64,000 bases of DNA from contig CAVPOQ010000008.1 in the NCBI GenBank assembly GCA_963707145.1, forward strand, positions 496,001-560,000, given 5' to 3'. Shown piece by piece: positions 34,891 to 43,588 of this stretch (position 1 is its first letter; the number at the start of each line of letters is the position of its first letter). The position numbers were made by a program, and so were the translations under genes. The notes below the pieces were generated by a model. That model was not told the DNA's origin, made no database searches, and saw nothing but the letters and a program-made list of their open reading frames with translations. The DNA is from RPQJ01 sp963707145 (GTDB lineage: Bacteria > Pseudomonadota > Gammaproteobacteria > Steroidobacterales > Steroidobacteraceae).

Positions 34891-37059
34891 CTACGCGACG
34901 GCGTCGCGGCGCTCGTCCTGCGCCGGGAGCAGGACGCGGAACCGGGTCAACCTGCCAGGTACCGTCGCGACGACAATCTTGCCGCCCAGCGCACGGACGG
35001 ATTTCAGCACCAGGTCGAGGCCGACCCCGCGTCCGGCGTCGCGATCATCGCCTTCATGCGTCGAGAACCCTGCCTTGAAGATCAGGCCGAGCGCCGATTT
35101 TTCGTCGAGCGTCTCGGCATGCGCACGATCGACGATGCCTAGCGCGATCGCTCTCTCCCGCACCAGGTCGACGCGTATGCCAGCCCCGTCGTCCTGGAAC
35201 ATGAGCTCGAATCCCTGCTCGCGAGATTTGAACTCCACCTGCAGCAGACCCGCCGGGTCCTTGCCGGCACCGTTGCGCAGCGCAGCATCCTCGATGCCGT
35301 GCACCACCGCATTGCGGACGAACTGAATCGCGACGGTCTGCACTTCGCGGAGGTAGTCGCCGGGGACCTGCTCGAGACCGTTCGTGACGAGGCGCACCTG
35401 CTTGCCATGATCGGAGGCGATGCGCGCTGCCAGTGATTCGAGCATATCGGCCAGGCTGCGTGCGGGTCCCGGGGCCGGCATCGGCGCGCGTGCGGATGCG
35501 GCCGCTGCCGGCGCCGCCCCGAGCAGCGAAGCCGCCCGCAGGCTGTCGAGCCGACTGAGCAGCTCCTGGATCGTCTTGAGATGCGCAAACATGTCGTCGA
35601 GGCGCACGACGAGCGGCAGGAAATCGTTCCCGGACAGGTCCGTGCGCTCACGAAGTTCCTTGAGCGAGTCCTCGAACGACTGGGCGCGGCTCTCGACGGT
35701 CGCGATACCCAGTGTCGCGGCATCGCCCTTGATCTTGTGCATCTCGCGGAACAGCGAGTCCACCTTCTTGCGGAAATCCGCGTCTCCTCGCGCCGGCACC
35801 TTCATGATGCTGTTGACCATCCGCAGCGCGGCATTGCAGTCCGACAGGAACGCCTCGAACTGACCGGGTTCAACCTGCAGTGTCGCGAGCAGCAGATCCG
35901 TCTGCGCATCGGCGGAGGCCTGCGACTGCTTGACCTCCCGGGCCAGCAGGACGCGTGAGGTCACGTCACTGACGGACACCAGGATCTGTCGCACGCCGCC
36001 GTCCTGCTTGACCCGGTGGAAGTCGAACTCGAGGTAGCGCGTGTCCCGACCGCCGTGGCCGTGCTCGAAAGCCACCTCGACCTCGGCCAGCGGGTTGATA
36101 CTCTTGATCAGGTTCTCGTTTGCCCTGTCGCCCCAGAGCAGCTTCACGTACTTGGATGCGGTCTCGAGCGTCGCCTCCGAAACGACCCCGCGCAGCAGGT
36201 CCTCGAAGGTCAGGCCGTCGAACGAGTCGCGCCTGAAGAGCGCCGCCAACGCGGCGGAATGCGTGGTCCCGATGCGGAAATCCCTGTCGATCAGGCAGAG
36301 GCCTTCCTTGACGGTGCCCAGGATGTCGCGTGTCTGCTTCCGCGCGTCCTGCGCCGCCCGCTCCTCGCGGACCTTCAGCCACTGGAAACGCGCCACCAGT
36401 GCCAGCAGGAACCCCGCGAAGACCATGCCGGCGATCATCAGGCGGCGAAGCGTCGCGGCACCGGCCACGGACTCGCTCTCCAGTCGCGTGCCAATGGCCG
36501 TCAGATCGCCGGTCATGCGTGCCGCATTCTGCCGTCCATACTCCAGCGCCTTGCGGGTGTCGGCCATCAGGCGCTCGCCGCCGGCATTCAGTTGCGTTCC
36601 GGAACGGTCGGAGTCGACATAGGGCACGCCGCTGAAGACGGTTACCGGCTCGAGCAACGCGCGGTACTCCTTCCAGGCCTTCTCGGTTCGCTGCAGTTCC
36701 GCCGAGCCTGGTGTCCCTGTCTGGCGGAGCTGGACGAGCGCCAGGTCGTACTCGCGTCCCGAGGCGGCCAGTTCGGTGATCGAGTCGCCGACGTAGCTGC
36801 CGGACCTGAGGCGGTCCCTTATGGCGGCCAGCGAACGTACCATCGCCTCCGGCTGGCTGCGCTGCTCGCTGACGAGCTTCAACGCCGCCGTGCTTTCAGA
36901 CAGCTGGCTCGCGAGTCGATAGCCCGGCAGCAGCACCGTGGCGATGAAGGCTGCCAGCAGCGCCAGGAATCCTGCCGCCGTGGCGGTGCCCTTGAATCGA
37001 ACAAAGAGGTCGCTCGTCAAGGTTCGTCCTGTCTTGCGCGGTGCCGCGATCGGATTCAT
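34891..37059 (-). CDS. Membrane hybrid kinase: periplasmic sensor, PAS, Hpt and CheA-type ATPase
   Basis: The 722-residue protein has two membrane helices (about residues 27-46 and 207-228) flanking a helical periplasmic domain like type IV pilus/nitrate sensors. A PAS domain follows (about 240-370), then an Hpt domain (about 395-500) with the phosphorylatable His441 in REMHKIKGDAATLG. A CheA-type ATPase domain ends the protein (N box IQFVRNAVVHGIED, DDGAGIRVD, GRGVGLDLVLKSV). No CheW-like or P2 domain is present, so it differs from true CheA and should work without a chemoreceptor array. Its ATG overlaps the TonB-type gene by 4 bases (ATGA), and CheY and CheX genes follow. The signal is unknown. 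Confidence 0.88.
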   Translation of the reverse strand: MNPIAAPRKTGRTLTSDLFVRFKGTATAAGFLALLAAFIATVLLPGYRLASQLSESTAALKLVSEQRSQPEAMVRSLAAIRDRLRSGSYVGDSITELAASGREYDLALVQLRQTGTPGSAELQRTEKAWKEYRALLEPVTVFSGVPYVDSDRSGTQLNAGGERLMADTRKALEYGRQNAARMTGDLTAIGTRLESESVAGAATLRRLMIAGMVFAGFLLALVARFQWLKVREERAAQDARKQTRDILGTVKEGLCLIDRDFRIGTTHSAALAALFRRDSFDGLTFEDLLRGVVSEATLETASKYVKLLWGDRANENLIKSINPLAEVEVAFEHGHGGRDTRYLEFDFHRVKQDGGVRQILVSVSDVTSRVLLAREVKQSQASADAQTDLLLATLQVEPGQFEAFLSDCNAALRMVNSIMKVPARGDADFRKKVDSLFREMHKIKGDAATLGIATVESRAQSFEDSLKELRERTDLSGNDFLPLVVRLDDMFAHLKTIQELLSRLDSLRAASLLGAAPAAAASARAPMPAPGPARSLADMLESLAARIASDHGKQVRLVTNGLEQVPGDYLREVQTVAIQFVRNAVVHGIEDAALRNGAGKDPAGLLQVEFKSREQGFELMFQDDGAGIRVDLVRERAIALGIVDRAHAETLDEKSALGLIFKAGFSTHEGDDRDAGRGVGLDLVLKSVRALGGKIVVATVPGRLTRFRVLLPAQDERRDAVA

Positions 37060-39254
37060 CTTCGTGCGACGTCCGTGGGTTTGAATACGACGGAAGTGAT
37101 CGTGCTTGCGTCGACGGCCCCGGCAGCCGCCGGCGGGGGCTTGAAGCGCCAGCGGCTGACGGCCGTCAGGACCGACTGGTCGAACACTCCGGCCGGAGTC
37201 GACGACACGATTGCGGCGCCCTTGACGCGTCCTTGCGCATCGACGCTGATGCGAACCTGGACCTGGCCGCTGACCTGATTCTCGAGAGCCTTCTTCGGAT
37301 AGACCGGTGCCACGTAGTACGTGCGCTCGAGCGCGGCAGACGGCACGGGCGCGGGCGGCAGGGTCGGCGGCTGGCGCGCCCCGGCCACTCGCTGTTCGAG
37401 CGCGTCGATCCGGGCGGGGTCGAGTCCGAGCTGGCGCGCCGCCGCCAGGAGCCGCTGGGCTGTCTCCAGGTCACCGGCCGCCAGCGCTTTACTGCTCCTG
37501 TCGACCAGTTGCGACGCAAGCGCGCGGGCCTGTTCTGCAGTCGCCGCGCCGGTCGGGTCCGCCGCGCGCAGCGCGCCGTAGTAGAAGACAGCGCTGTCCT
37601 GCGTCGGGTCCAGCAGATGTCCTTCGCTGATCCGCTGCTGAACAAGCTGGGTGAGGCGTTCCGTCGCAGAAGGCTCCGGCGGAGGCGAGTTCGTGTCGGT
37701 CGGTGCCGACGCCACCGACGCTGCGGCGAGGTCGGCGACTGGCGTCACTCCAACGGCGCGCGCCTCCTCCAGCCAGCGTTCTGCGTCGGCGGTCTGCCGC
37801 TGCGCACTTGCGGCCTGCGCGCGCTGCAGGAATGCCTGCCCGAGCTTGCGGCTCGCCGCAGCCTGCGCGCGTGTGTTGGGCGTCAACCTGGTCAGTTGCG
37901 CGAGATAATCTCTGGCGCTGTCGCCTGCGGGTTCGACCAGCTTTCCTTCCGAGATGCGCGTAGACACCAGGGCCGCAAGCTGGTTGACCTGCGTGCTGCT
38001 CTGCCGACGGCCTATTTCCTCGCGCCAATACGTCGCGCGAGCCGTGGGCAACGTGCCCGCCAGCGTCGCCTGCTGCAGCAGCTGGCTCGCGCGATCGATC
38101 CTGGCGGCGTCGAGTGCCGCGGCGATCTGGCCTTCGACGATACGAGTTGCGGTTGCCTCCGATCCGGGGTCGGCCGGCCGCATGAGCGCGAGCTGCGCCA
38201 ATGCAGTCGCCGCGTCGTCGAACCGACGTTCCGCGAGCGCCGACTGCAGCCGCTGGTCCACTATCGCGGCTACACGCTGCATGCCCTCCCGCGCCTCGCC
38301 GTTGTCCGGCGCTTGCGCAAGGACGGATTGGTAGTACAGCAATGCGCTGTCGGAGGCTGGCTCCACGTAGCGGCGCTCGCGAAATGCGGCGCCGGCCTTG
38401 TCGAGCAGTTCTTCGATCGATCCCTGCTCGACGCGCGTCGTCGAGGCACTTGCTGCGACCGGTGCAGTCTCCGGAGCGATCTCGACATCCTGCGATGCCG
38501 GCTTTGTGTCCCGTCCCGCGAGGTCGACGAGAAGCCAGGTGACCGCGATGCCGAGCACGACCAGCGCGGCTCCGGCCGGTATGAGCCACCCGGGGGTTCT
38601 CGGCTTGGCGGGCGGCGCGATCGCCGCCGGGGCAGTCGCAGGCGTTGGCAGCGCGGGGGTGGGCTGCGGCGCGACGACTTGAGTGGCAATCGGAGGTGGA
38701 ACGGGCTGCGGCGCGGAGACTTGAGTGGAAATCGGAGGTGGAACGGGCTGCGGCGCGACGATTTGAGTGGCATTCGGAGTTGGAACGGGCTGCGGTGCGG
38801 TCAGGATGGCCCGCGACAACGCCTCCTCCCGGGCTCCCTCGAGCACAGCCGAGGTCTTGCCGGGCTCGATCGGTATGGGCAGCACGGCAAAGACCGCCGA
38901 CCGCCTGATCGTGTCCGCGACGTTCGATGCCTCGGAGTCCGGCGCCAGGACGACGACGACGCAGGAATCGGAAAGCGACTGCAGCCGGTCTACGGCACCG
39001 CCCGGATCCGGATACTCGCGCACGTCGAGCAGGAGGACCTGGGCACAGGCGGCGTCCACGTGCTCGGCCACCGCGTCGACGGAATCCGCCAGCCGGATGC
39101 CCGTTTCGCCGTCGAGCGCCAGGCCGACCTGCTCGAGCAGTGCATCGTCGCGGGTGACCGCGATGACGTCGACGCGAGTCGTCGGAGCCGGTCGACTACC
39201 TGGGGCGAGCGCGGGCGCCGGCTGTGCACGAGCAGTAACCAGCGTCACGGCCAC
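37056..39254 (-). CDS. TonB C-terminal protein with receiver-like N-terminus and repeats
   Basis: This 732-residue protein has an unusual order. A degenerate receiver-like domain comes first (about residues 25-150; VLLLDVREYPDP, ending VLPIPIEPGKT). Next come a proline-rich linker with 14-residue tandem repeats and one membrane helix (LIPAGAALVVLGIAVTWLLVDLA, near 230). A periplasmic region then holds three repeats with an (E/D)P-x-x-DSA core (VEPASDSALLYY, VEPAGDSARDYL, LDPTQDSAVFYY). The C-terminal TonB domain has PVYPKKALENQVSGQVQVRISVDAQGRV and AVSRWRFKPP. GTG 39254 is the start because AAGGAGGA sits 7 bases upstream; the longer frame from 39302 lacks such a site. It is the first gene of the kinase-CheY-CheX operon. 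Confidence 0.85.
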   Translation of the reverse strand: MAVTLVTARAQPAPALAPGSRPAPTTRVDVIAVTRDDALLEQVGLALDGETGIRLADSVDAVAEHVDAACAQVLLLDVREYPDPGGAVDRLQSLSDSCVVVVLAPDSEASNVADTIRRSAVFAVLPIPIEPGKTSAVLEGAREEALSRAILTAPQPVPTPNATQIVAPQPVPPPISTQVSAPQPVPPPIATQVVAPQPTPALPTPATAPAAIAPPAKPRTPGWLIPAGAALVVLGIAVTWLLVDLAGRDTKPASQDVEIAPETAPVAASASTTRVEQGSIEELLDKAGAAFRERRYVEPASDSALLYYQSVLAQAPDNGEAREGMQRVAAIVDQRLQSALAERRFDDAATALAQLALMRPADPGSEATATRIVEGQIAAALDAARIDRASQLLQQATLAGTLPTARATYWREEIGRRQSSTQVNQLAALVSTRISEGKLVEPAGDSARDYLAQLTRLTPNTRAQAAASRKLGQAFLQRAQAASAQRQTADAERWLEEARAVGVTPVADLAAASVASAPTDTNSPPPEPSATERLTQLVQQRISEGHLLDPTQDSAVFYYGALRAADPTGAATAEQARALASQLVDRSSKALAAGDLETAQRLLAAARQLGLDPARIDALEQRVAGARQPPTLPPAPVPSAALERTYYVAPVYPKKALENQVSGQVQVRISVDAQGRVKGAAIVSSTPAGVFDQSVLTAVSRWRFKPPPAAAGAVDASTITSVVFKPTDVARR
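38661..38798. repeat. 42-bp tandem repeat in the TonB-type gene
   Basis: Three full 42-base units start at 38661, 38703 and 38745, with a partial fourth at 38787, each beginning GGGCTGCGG(C/T)GCG. They encode a 14-residue proline/threonine/glutamine repeat (APQPVPPP) in the linker before the membrane helix. Copy number may vary between strains. Confidence 0.85.
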
Positions 39255-39635
39255 GGGACACTCCTCCTTGCGACCGGGATCGGCGAACGGCGTCCGCCGC
39301 ATCCGGTCACTAGCGGAGTGTAGATATCGTTCGCTGTGAGAAGCTGCGCTGCGTCACGTATTGAGACTCGATACGGCAAAGGTCAGCCTGCCGATCGTGT
39401 CCGCAACGCGTTATGTCAGAAGCAGGGCGCGGTTCACGGGGTCCCCCTGTTTGGGGTTTCCCCGTCTTGCTGCCGATTCTGCCGGCAGGATCTGCAGTCT
39501 CTAAGCAGGGCGACATCGTCAACGTTCCGTTCCCCCATACGGATCTTTCGACGCGCCCGCCTCCGGAAGCGTATGCACCAATGTCAGCGAGTCCAGCTCA
39601 GCCGACCGGCCAAGCGGCCGCGAGCCGGACGAAAA
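39255..39635. other. Intergenic stretch holding the signalling-operon promoter region and a toxin relic
   Basis: This 381-base region lies between the TonB-type gene and the REC-GGDEF-EAL gene, both on the minus strand. It must contain the promoter of the TonB operon, but no clear -35/-10 pair is seen. Its only recognisable content is the MazF-like fragment at 39497-39565. Confidence 0.5.
39497..39565 (+). pseudogene. N-terminal remnant of a PemK/MazF-type toxin
   Basis: The plus strand encodes VSKQGDIVNVPFPHTDLS, closely matching the conserved N-terminal strand of PemK/MazF endoribonuclease toxins (usually KQGDIVLVPFPFTDLS). Homology stops at about 39565. The rest of the toxin and any antitoxin gene are missing, so it is a relic left after deletion. 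Confidence 0.7.
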
Positions 39636-41558
39636 CTACTGCGCCAGCGTGCGCAGGCGCATGGTGCGGCTCGAGGCGTCGCTGTTCGCGAGCCGGTTGA
39701 GCAGCTCTTCGGCCTCCGTCGCGGGCAGCGGGCGGCTGAGCAGGAAGCCCTGCACCTCGTTGCAGTGCTCGTCCTGCAGCTGCAGCAGCTGCTGGAAGTT
39801 CTCCACGCCCTCGGCGACCACGTCGAGGCCGAGCGCGCGCGCCATCGAGACCATCGCGGTGACGATCGCGGTGCTGCGTCCGAGGTTCTCGACGCCCTCC
39901 ACCAGCGAGCGGTCGATCTTCAGCCGGCTCACCGAGAACTCGCTGAGCCTGCGCAGATTCGAGTAGCCGACCCCGAAGTCGTCGATCGCGATCGACACGC
40001 CGAGCGCCCGCAGCTCGGCGAGCAGCTGCTTGGTCCACTCCTCGTCGCGCATCATCAGCGACTCGGTGATCTCCAGCTCGAGCAGCGCGGGCTCGAGTCC
40101 GGTCTCGCGCAGGATCTGCGCGACCATGCGGCGGAAGTCGTGCTGGGAGAACTGCACCGGCGAGACGTTGACCGCGACGCGACCGGTGGCCAGCCCGCGG
40201 TCCTGCCATTCCTTCAGCTGGCGGCAGGCGGTGCGCATGACCCACTCGCCGATCGGCAGGATCAGCCCGGTCTCCTCGGCGACCGGCACGAACTCTGCCG
40301 GCGAGACGGAGCCGAGTTCCGGATTCGACCAGCGCAACAGCGCCTCCATGCCGGCGATGCGGCCGGTGCCGAGGTCGAACTGCGGCTGGTAGTGCAGCGA
40401 GAACTCGCCGCGCTCCAGCGCGCCCTGCAGCCGGTTCTCGAGACTGAAGCGCGCCTGCGCGCCGGTCGTCAGCGTCGGGTCGTAGCTGGCGAACTCGCCG
40501 CGCCCGCGTCGCTTCGCCCAGTACATGGCGATGCTCGCCTGGCGGAACAGCGCCTCGTCGTCCGTCGCGTGCGCGGGACACAGCGCGATGCCGACGCTGG
40601 CGGTGACGGTGATCGGCGACGGCGCGATGCCCGGCTCCGTGACCAGCGGCCGGGTGAGGCGCGCCGCGACGGCCTCGGCGTCGGCCTGCGAGCGGATCCG
40701 TCGCAGCAGGACGGCGAACTGGTCGCCGCCGGTGCGCGCGATCTCGTCGCTGGCGACCGCCTGCAGGTCCACGCGCGCGAGGACGTCGTCGTGGCGCAGG
40801 ATTTCGCGCAGCCGCTCCGCGGTGCGGCGGATCAGCTCGTCGCCCGCGGCATGGCCGAGCGCCTCGTTGATGCGGCGGAAGTTGTCGAGGTCGACGCACA
40901 GCAGCGCGAACGTCTCGCCGGACTGCGCGACGGTCTGCGCCACCTGGCGCAGGTGGCGCAGGAACAGCCCGCGGCTTGCCAGCCCGGTGAGCCGGTCGAA
41001 GTCCTCCGACTCGTTGCGACGGCGCTCGGCGCCGTCGCGCTTCTCGCCGAGCGCGGTCGCGAGCTGGCGAACCTCGTGCGGATGGAACGGCTTCTGCAGG
41101 TAGAACAACTGGTCCGGGGGCATCACGCGGCGGCCGATCTCCGCGGGGTCCACGTCGGAGAAGGCCGTGCAGATCACGATGTCGACGCGTGGGTCGATCT
41201 CGCGGATGCGCTCGGCGGCCCAGGCGCCGTCGGGGCCCGGCGGCATGCGCATGTCGAGGAATACGACGGAGAACGGCCGGCCGGCGGCCTGTGCCTTGCG
41301 CACCGCGGCGACGGCGGTCTCGGCGCCGTTGCAGTACTCGGCGTCGAAGCTCTTGGTGACGCGCGGCCGGGTGGCCGCCACGGCGGGGGCGCCGCCGTCC
41401 AGGAACAGCCGCGCGCGCAGGTCGTCGATCTCGCCGCGTGCGGCGCTCGGGCCCGCGTCGCCGAGCACCTTGCGATAGGCCTCGATCACCGCCGGCTCGT
41501 CGTCCACGACCAGCACCCGGACGGCGTTCGGCTGCGCGGCGTCTCTCGACGTCTGCAT
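39636..41558 (-). CDS. Response regulator with REC, GGDEF and EAL domains
   Basis: The 640-residue cytoplasmic regulator has a receiver domain (about residues 12-160) with phosphoacceptor Asp102 in VVFLDMRMPPG. That domain holds an insertion of about 40 residues between its first helix and second strand. The GGDEF domain (about 200-380) has TGGDQF in place of GGDEF. The EAL domain (about 390-630) has GMEALLRW, VNVSPVQF, LEITES, IDDFGVGYSNL, LKIDRSL, VVAEGVE and QGFLLSRPL. All phosphodiesterase residues are present; cyclase activity is uncertain. The ATG at 41558 shares one base with the stop of the histidine kinase gene (TGATG), so the pair is translationally coupled and probably a cognate two-component system controlling c-di-GMP. 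Confidence 0.92.
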   Translation of the reverse strand: MQTSRDAAQPNAVRVLVVDDEPAVIEAYRKVLGDAGPSAARGEIDDLRARLFLDGGAPAVAATRPRVTKSFDAEYCNGAETAVAAVRKAQAAGRPFSVVFLDMRMPPGPDGAWAAERIREIDPRVDIVICTAFSDVDPAEIGRRVMPPDQLFYLQKPFHPHEVRQLATALGEKRDGAERRRNESEDFDRLTGLASRGLFLRHLRQVAQTVAQSGETFALLCVDLDNFRRINEALGHAAGDELIRRTAERLREILRHDDVLARVDLQAVASDEIARTGGDQFAVLLRRIRSQADAEAVAARLTRPLVTEPGIAPSPITVTASVGIALCPAHATDDEALFRQASIAMYWAKRRGRGEFASYDPTLTTGAQARFSLENRLQGALERGEFSLHYQPQFDLGTGRIAGMEALLRWSNPELGSVSPAEFVPVAEETGLILPIGEWVMRTACRQLKEWQDRGLATGRVAVNVSPVQFSQHDFRRMVAQILRETGLEPALLELEITESLMMRDEEWTKQLLAELRALGVSIAIDDFGVGYSNLRRLSEFSVSRLKIDRSLVEGVENLGRSTAIVTAMVSMARALGLDVVAEGVENFQQLLQLQDEHCNEVQGFLLSRPLPATEAEELLNRLANSDASSRTMRLRTLAQ

Positions 41559-43438
41559 CAGGCGGCCTGCGGGACCGCGCCCGCGCCATCGCTGGCGCCC
41601 GGCAACGGCAGCGTCACCTGCAGCGTCGCGCCGCGCCCTGGACCGGGACTCTCGGCGAGCATGCTGCCGCCGACGGCGCCGACGGCGTTCGCGCACCAAT
41701 GCAGGCCGATGCCGAAATTGTTGCCGCGCGGCTTCGTCGAGTAGCCCTTCTCGAACACGCGCGCCAGCGCGTCGTGCTCGATGCCGCCGCCGTCGTCGGT
41801 GAAGCGCAGCACCAGCGTCCGGCCGGCGGCCGCCGGTACGATCTGCGCCGAGATGCGCAGCGTGCCGCGCGTGCGGCCGGCGTCGCGGACGGATTCCGCA
41901 GCGTTCAGCACGAGGTTCTGCACCACCTGCTGGAGCAGCGTGCGCGGCACGGGCAGCGGGCCCGGGGATCGCAGCGACTCATCGAGCTCGATCTGCAGCT
42001 GGCGCTGCATCGCCGGTGCGATCATCTGCACGCCACGTTCCACGACAGCATCGAGCGTGGTCGTCTCGATCACCGGCCCGGCGCCCGGGGGGCGCAGCTG
42101 GTGGGCGAGGATCCGCTGGATCGTTTCGGCATGGCCCGCGACTGCCTCGGCGTCCTCGCCGGCACGCGCCACCGTCGCGGTGAGCTCGCGGCTCGCGAGC
42201 CTCAGCAGCTGCTCGAGGTCGGCGCGCCGCGCCGGGTCCGCAACGCCGCGCTCGAGTTCGCCAAGGGCCAGTTCAACCTCTCCCGCCGGCGCCTCGCGCA
42301 GCCGCTTCTGCAGGCTCGCGACCGACACGCCGAGCGGCGTCATGGCGTTGCCGACGTTGTGCAGCAGGCCGCTCGCGACCTCGGTGGCGCCCGCCTCGAA
42401 GGACTGGTCGACGAGGCGGCGGCGGGTATCCGCGAGCTGCTCCACCATCCGGTCGAACTCGCGGGCGAGGATGCCGAGCTCGTCGCTGCGACGGACGCCC
42501 ATGCGCTGCGCGAGGTCCCCGCCCTCGGCGATCGCGACCGCGTGGCGCGTCATGCGGCTGACCGGTCCGAGCACCATGAAGCGCAGCGCCAGCAGCAGCG
42601 CCGCGAGCGTGATCGCCGCCGCCAGCAGCAGCGACAGCATCGCGAAGCCGACCGCATCGCGGCCGCGCGCGCTCACCGAGCGCGGCACCTCGATGTGCAG
42701 CTGCACCGCGGGCCGGCCGTAGAGGTCGTCGAGCCGGCGGAAGACCTCGTTGAGGTTCTCGTGCCGGACCAGCCGCGTGCCCTGCCAGGAGGCCGGTTCG
42801 TCGCGAGGCGTGAGCGCGGTGACCTCGAGTTGCACCTGCGCCTGCTCGGCGAGGCGCGCGGCCACGTCCTCGGTGATGACGCGCATCAGCATGACGGCGC
42901 CGCGGTGCGGGCCGTTGCCGGCTCCGTCGAGCACGGGTGCGACCATCAGCATCGCGGGACCGTGTTCCGTGAGCACGAGGCCGCTCGCCTGCTCGCCCGC
43001 CGCGATGGCGCGCCGCAAGGGGTGGCCGGGGTCCAGGCCCTGTCCGTCGAGCATCGCCCAGCGCCGTTCGGCGTGCGTGGCGGGGTCGTAGCCCTGCCGC
43101 CAGACGAAGCGCGACTGCGCGTCGAGCAGCGCCACGGCGTCGAGGCGTGCGGCCTCGATCGTCGACGGCGTCATGTTGTCGGCGATGAAGGCGGGGTTCT
43201 CCCCGGCCATGTAGCGGTAGGTCTCGAGCCAGTTGCCCCAGTCGGCGCCGAACAGCAGCAGCTGGCCGAGCTCGTCGTCGAGCGCGCGATTGACGCGCTC
43301 CATGTCGGTGCGGGCAAGGTCTTCCTCGAGCGATTCGAAGCTCGGCAGGATGACCGTGCGCTGCACGGTGTAGTCGATCGCGGCATAGGCCGCGAACACC
43401 GCGCAGAGCAGCAGGATGACTTTGGCGTAGAGGCGCAT
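41558..43438 (-). CDS. CHASE4-type membrane sensor histidine kinase
   Basis: The 626-residue kinase has an N-terminal membrane helix (about 6-25) and a periplasmic CHASE4-like domain (FGADWGNWLETYRYM near residue 63). A second helix (about 262-285) is followed by HAMP (about 285-335). The dimerisation domain has GLLHNVGNAMTPLGVS with probable phospho-His360, of the LHNxGN type rather than the classical HE motif. The ATPase domain shows LVLNAAESVRD, DDGGGIEHDAL, EKGYSTKPRGNNFGIGLHW. It is transcribed directly ahead of the REC-GGDEF-EAL gene and is its likely partner. The CHASE4 ligand is unknown. ATG 43438. Confidence 0.92.
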   Translation of the reverse strand: MRLYAKVILLLCAVFAAYAAIDYTVQRTVILPSFESLEEDLARTDMERVNRALDDELGQLLLFGADWGNWLETYRYMAGENPAFIADNMTPSTIEAARLDAVALLDAQSRFVWRQGYDPATHAERRWAMLDGQGLDPGHPLRRAIAAGEQASGLVLTEHGPAMLMVAPVLDGAGNGPHRGAVMLMRVITEDVAARLAEQAQVQLEVTALTPRDEPASWQGTRLVRHENLNEVFRRLDDLYGRPAVQLHIEVPRSVSARGRDAVGFAMLSLLLAAAITLAALLLALRFMVLGPVSRMTRHAVAIAEGGDLAQRMGVRRSDELGILAREFDRMVEQLADTRRRLVDQSFEAGATEVASGLLHNVGNAMTPLGVSVASLQKRLREAPAGEVELALGELERGVADPARRADLEQLLRLASRELTATVARAGEDAEAVAGHAETIQRILAHQLRPPGAGPVIETTTLDAVVERGVQMIAPAMQRQLQIELDESLRSPGPLPVPRTLLQQVVQNLVLNAAESVRDAGRTRGTLRISAQIVPAAAGRTLVLRFTDDGGGIEHDALARVFEKGYSTKPRGNNFGIGLHWCANAVGAVGGSMLAESPGPGRGATLQVTLPLPGASDGAGAVPQAA

Positions 43439-43588
43439 CTCGTGGCGGCAGGGGCCCCGGCGTTTTCCCTCGGGGCATCCTACGCACGACGCTGCGGGCG
43501 GACGGCGAACCCGCTCACGTTCCCGCGGGCCGGCGGATCGCCGCCGGCGCCGGAAGCGTGACGGGCTCGACGGTTCAGGCCGGCCGGC

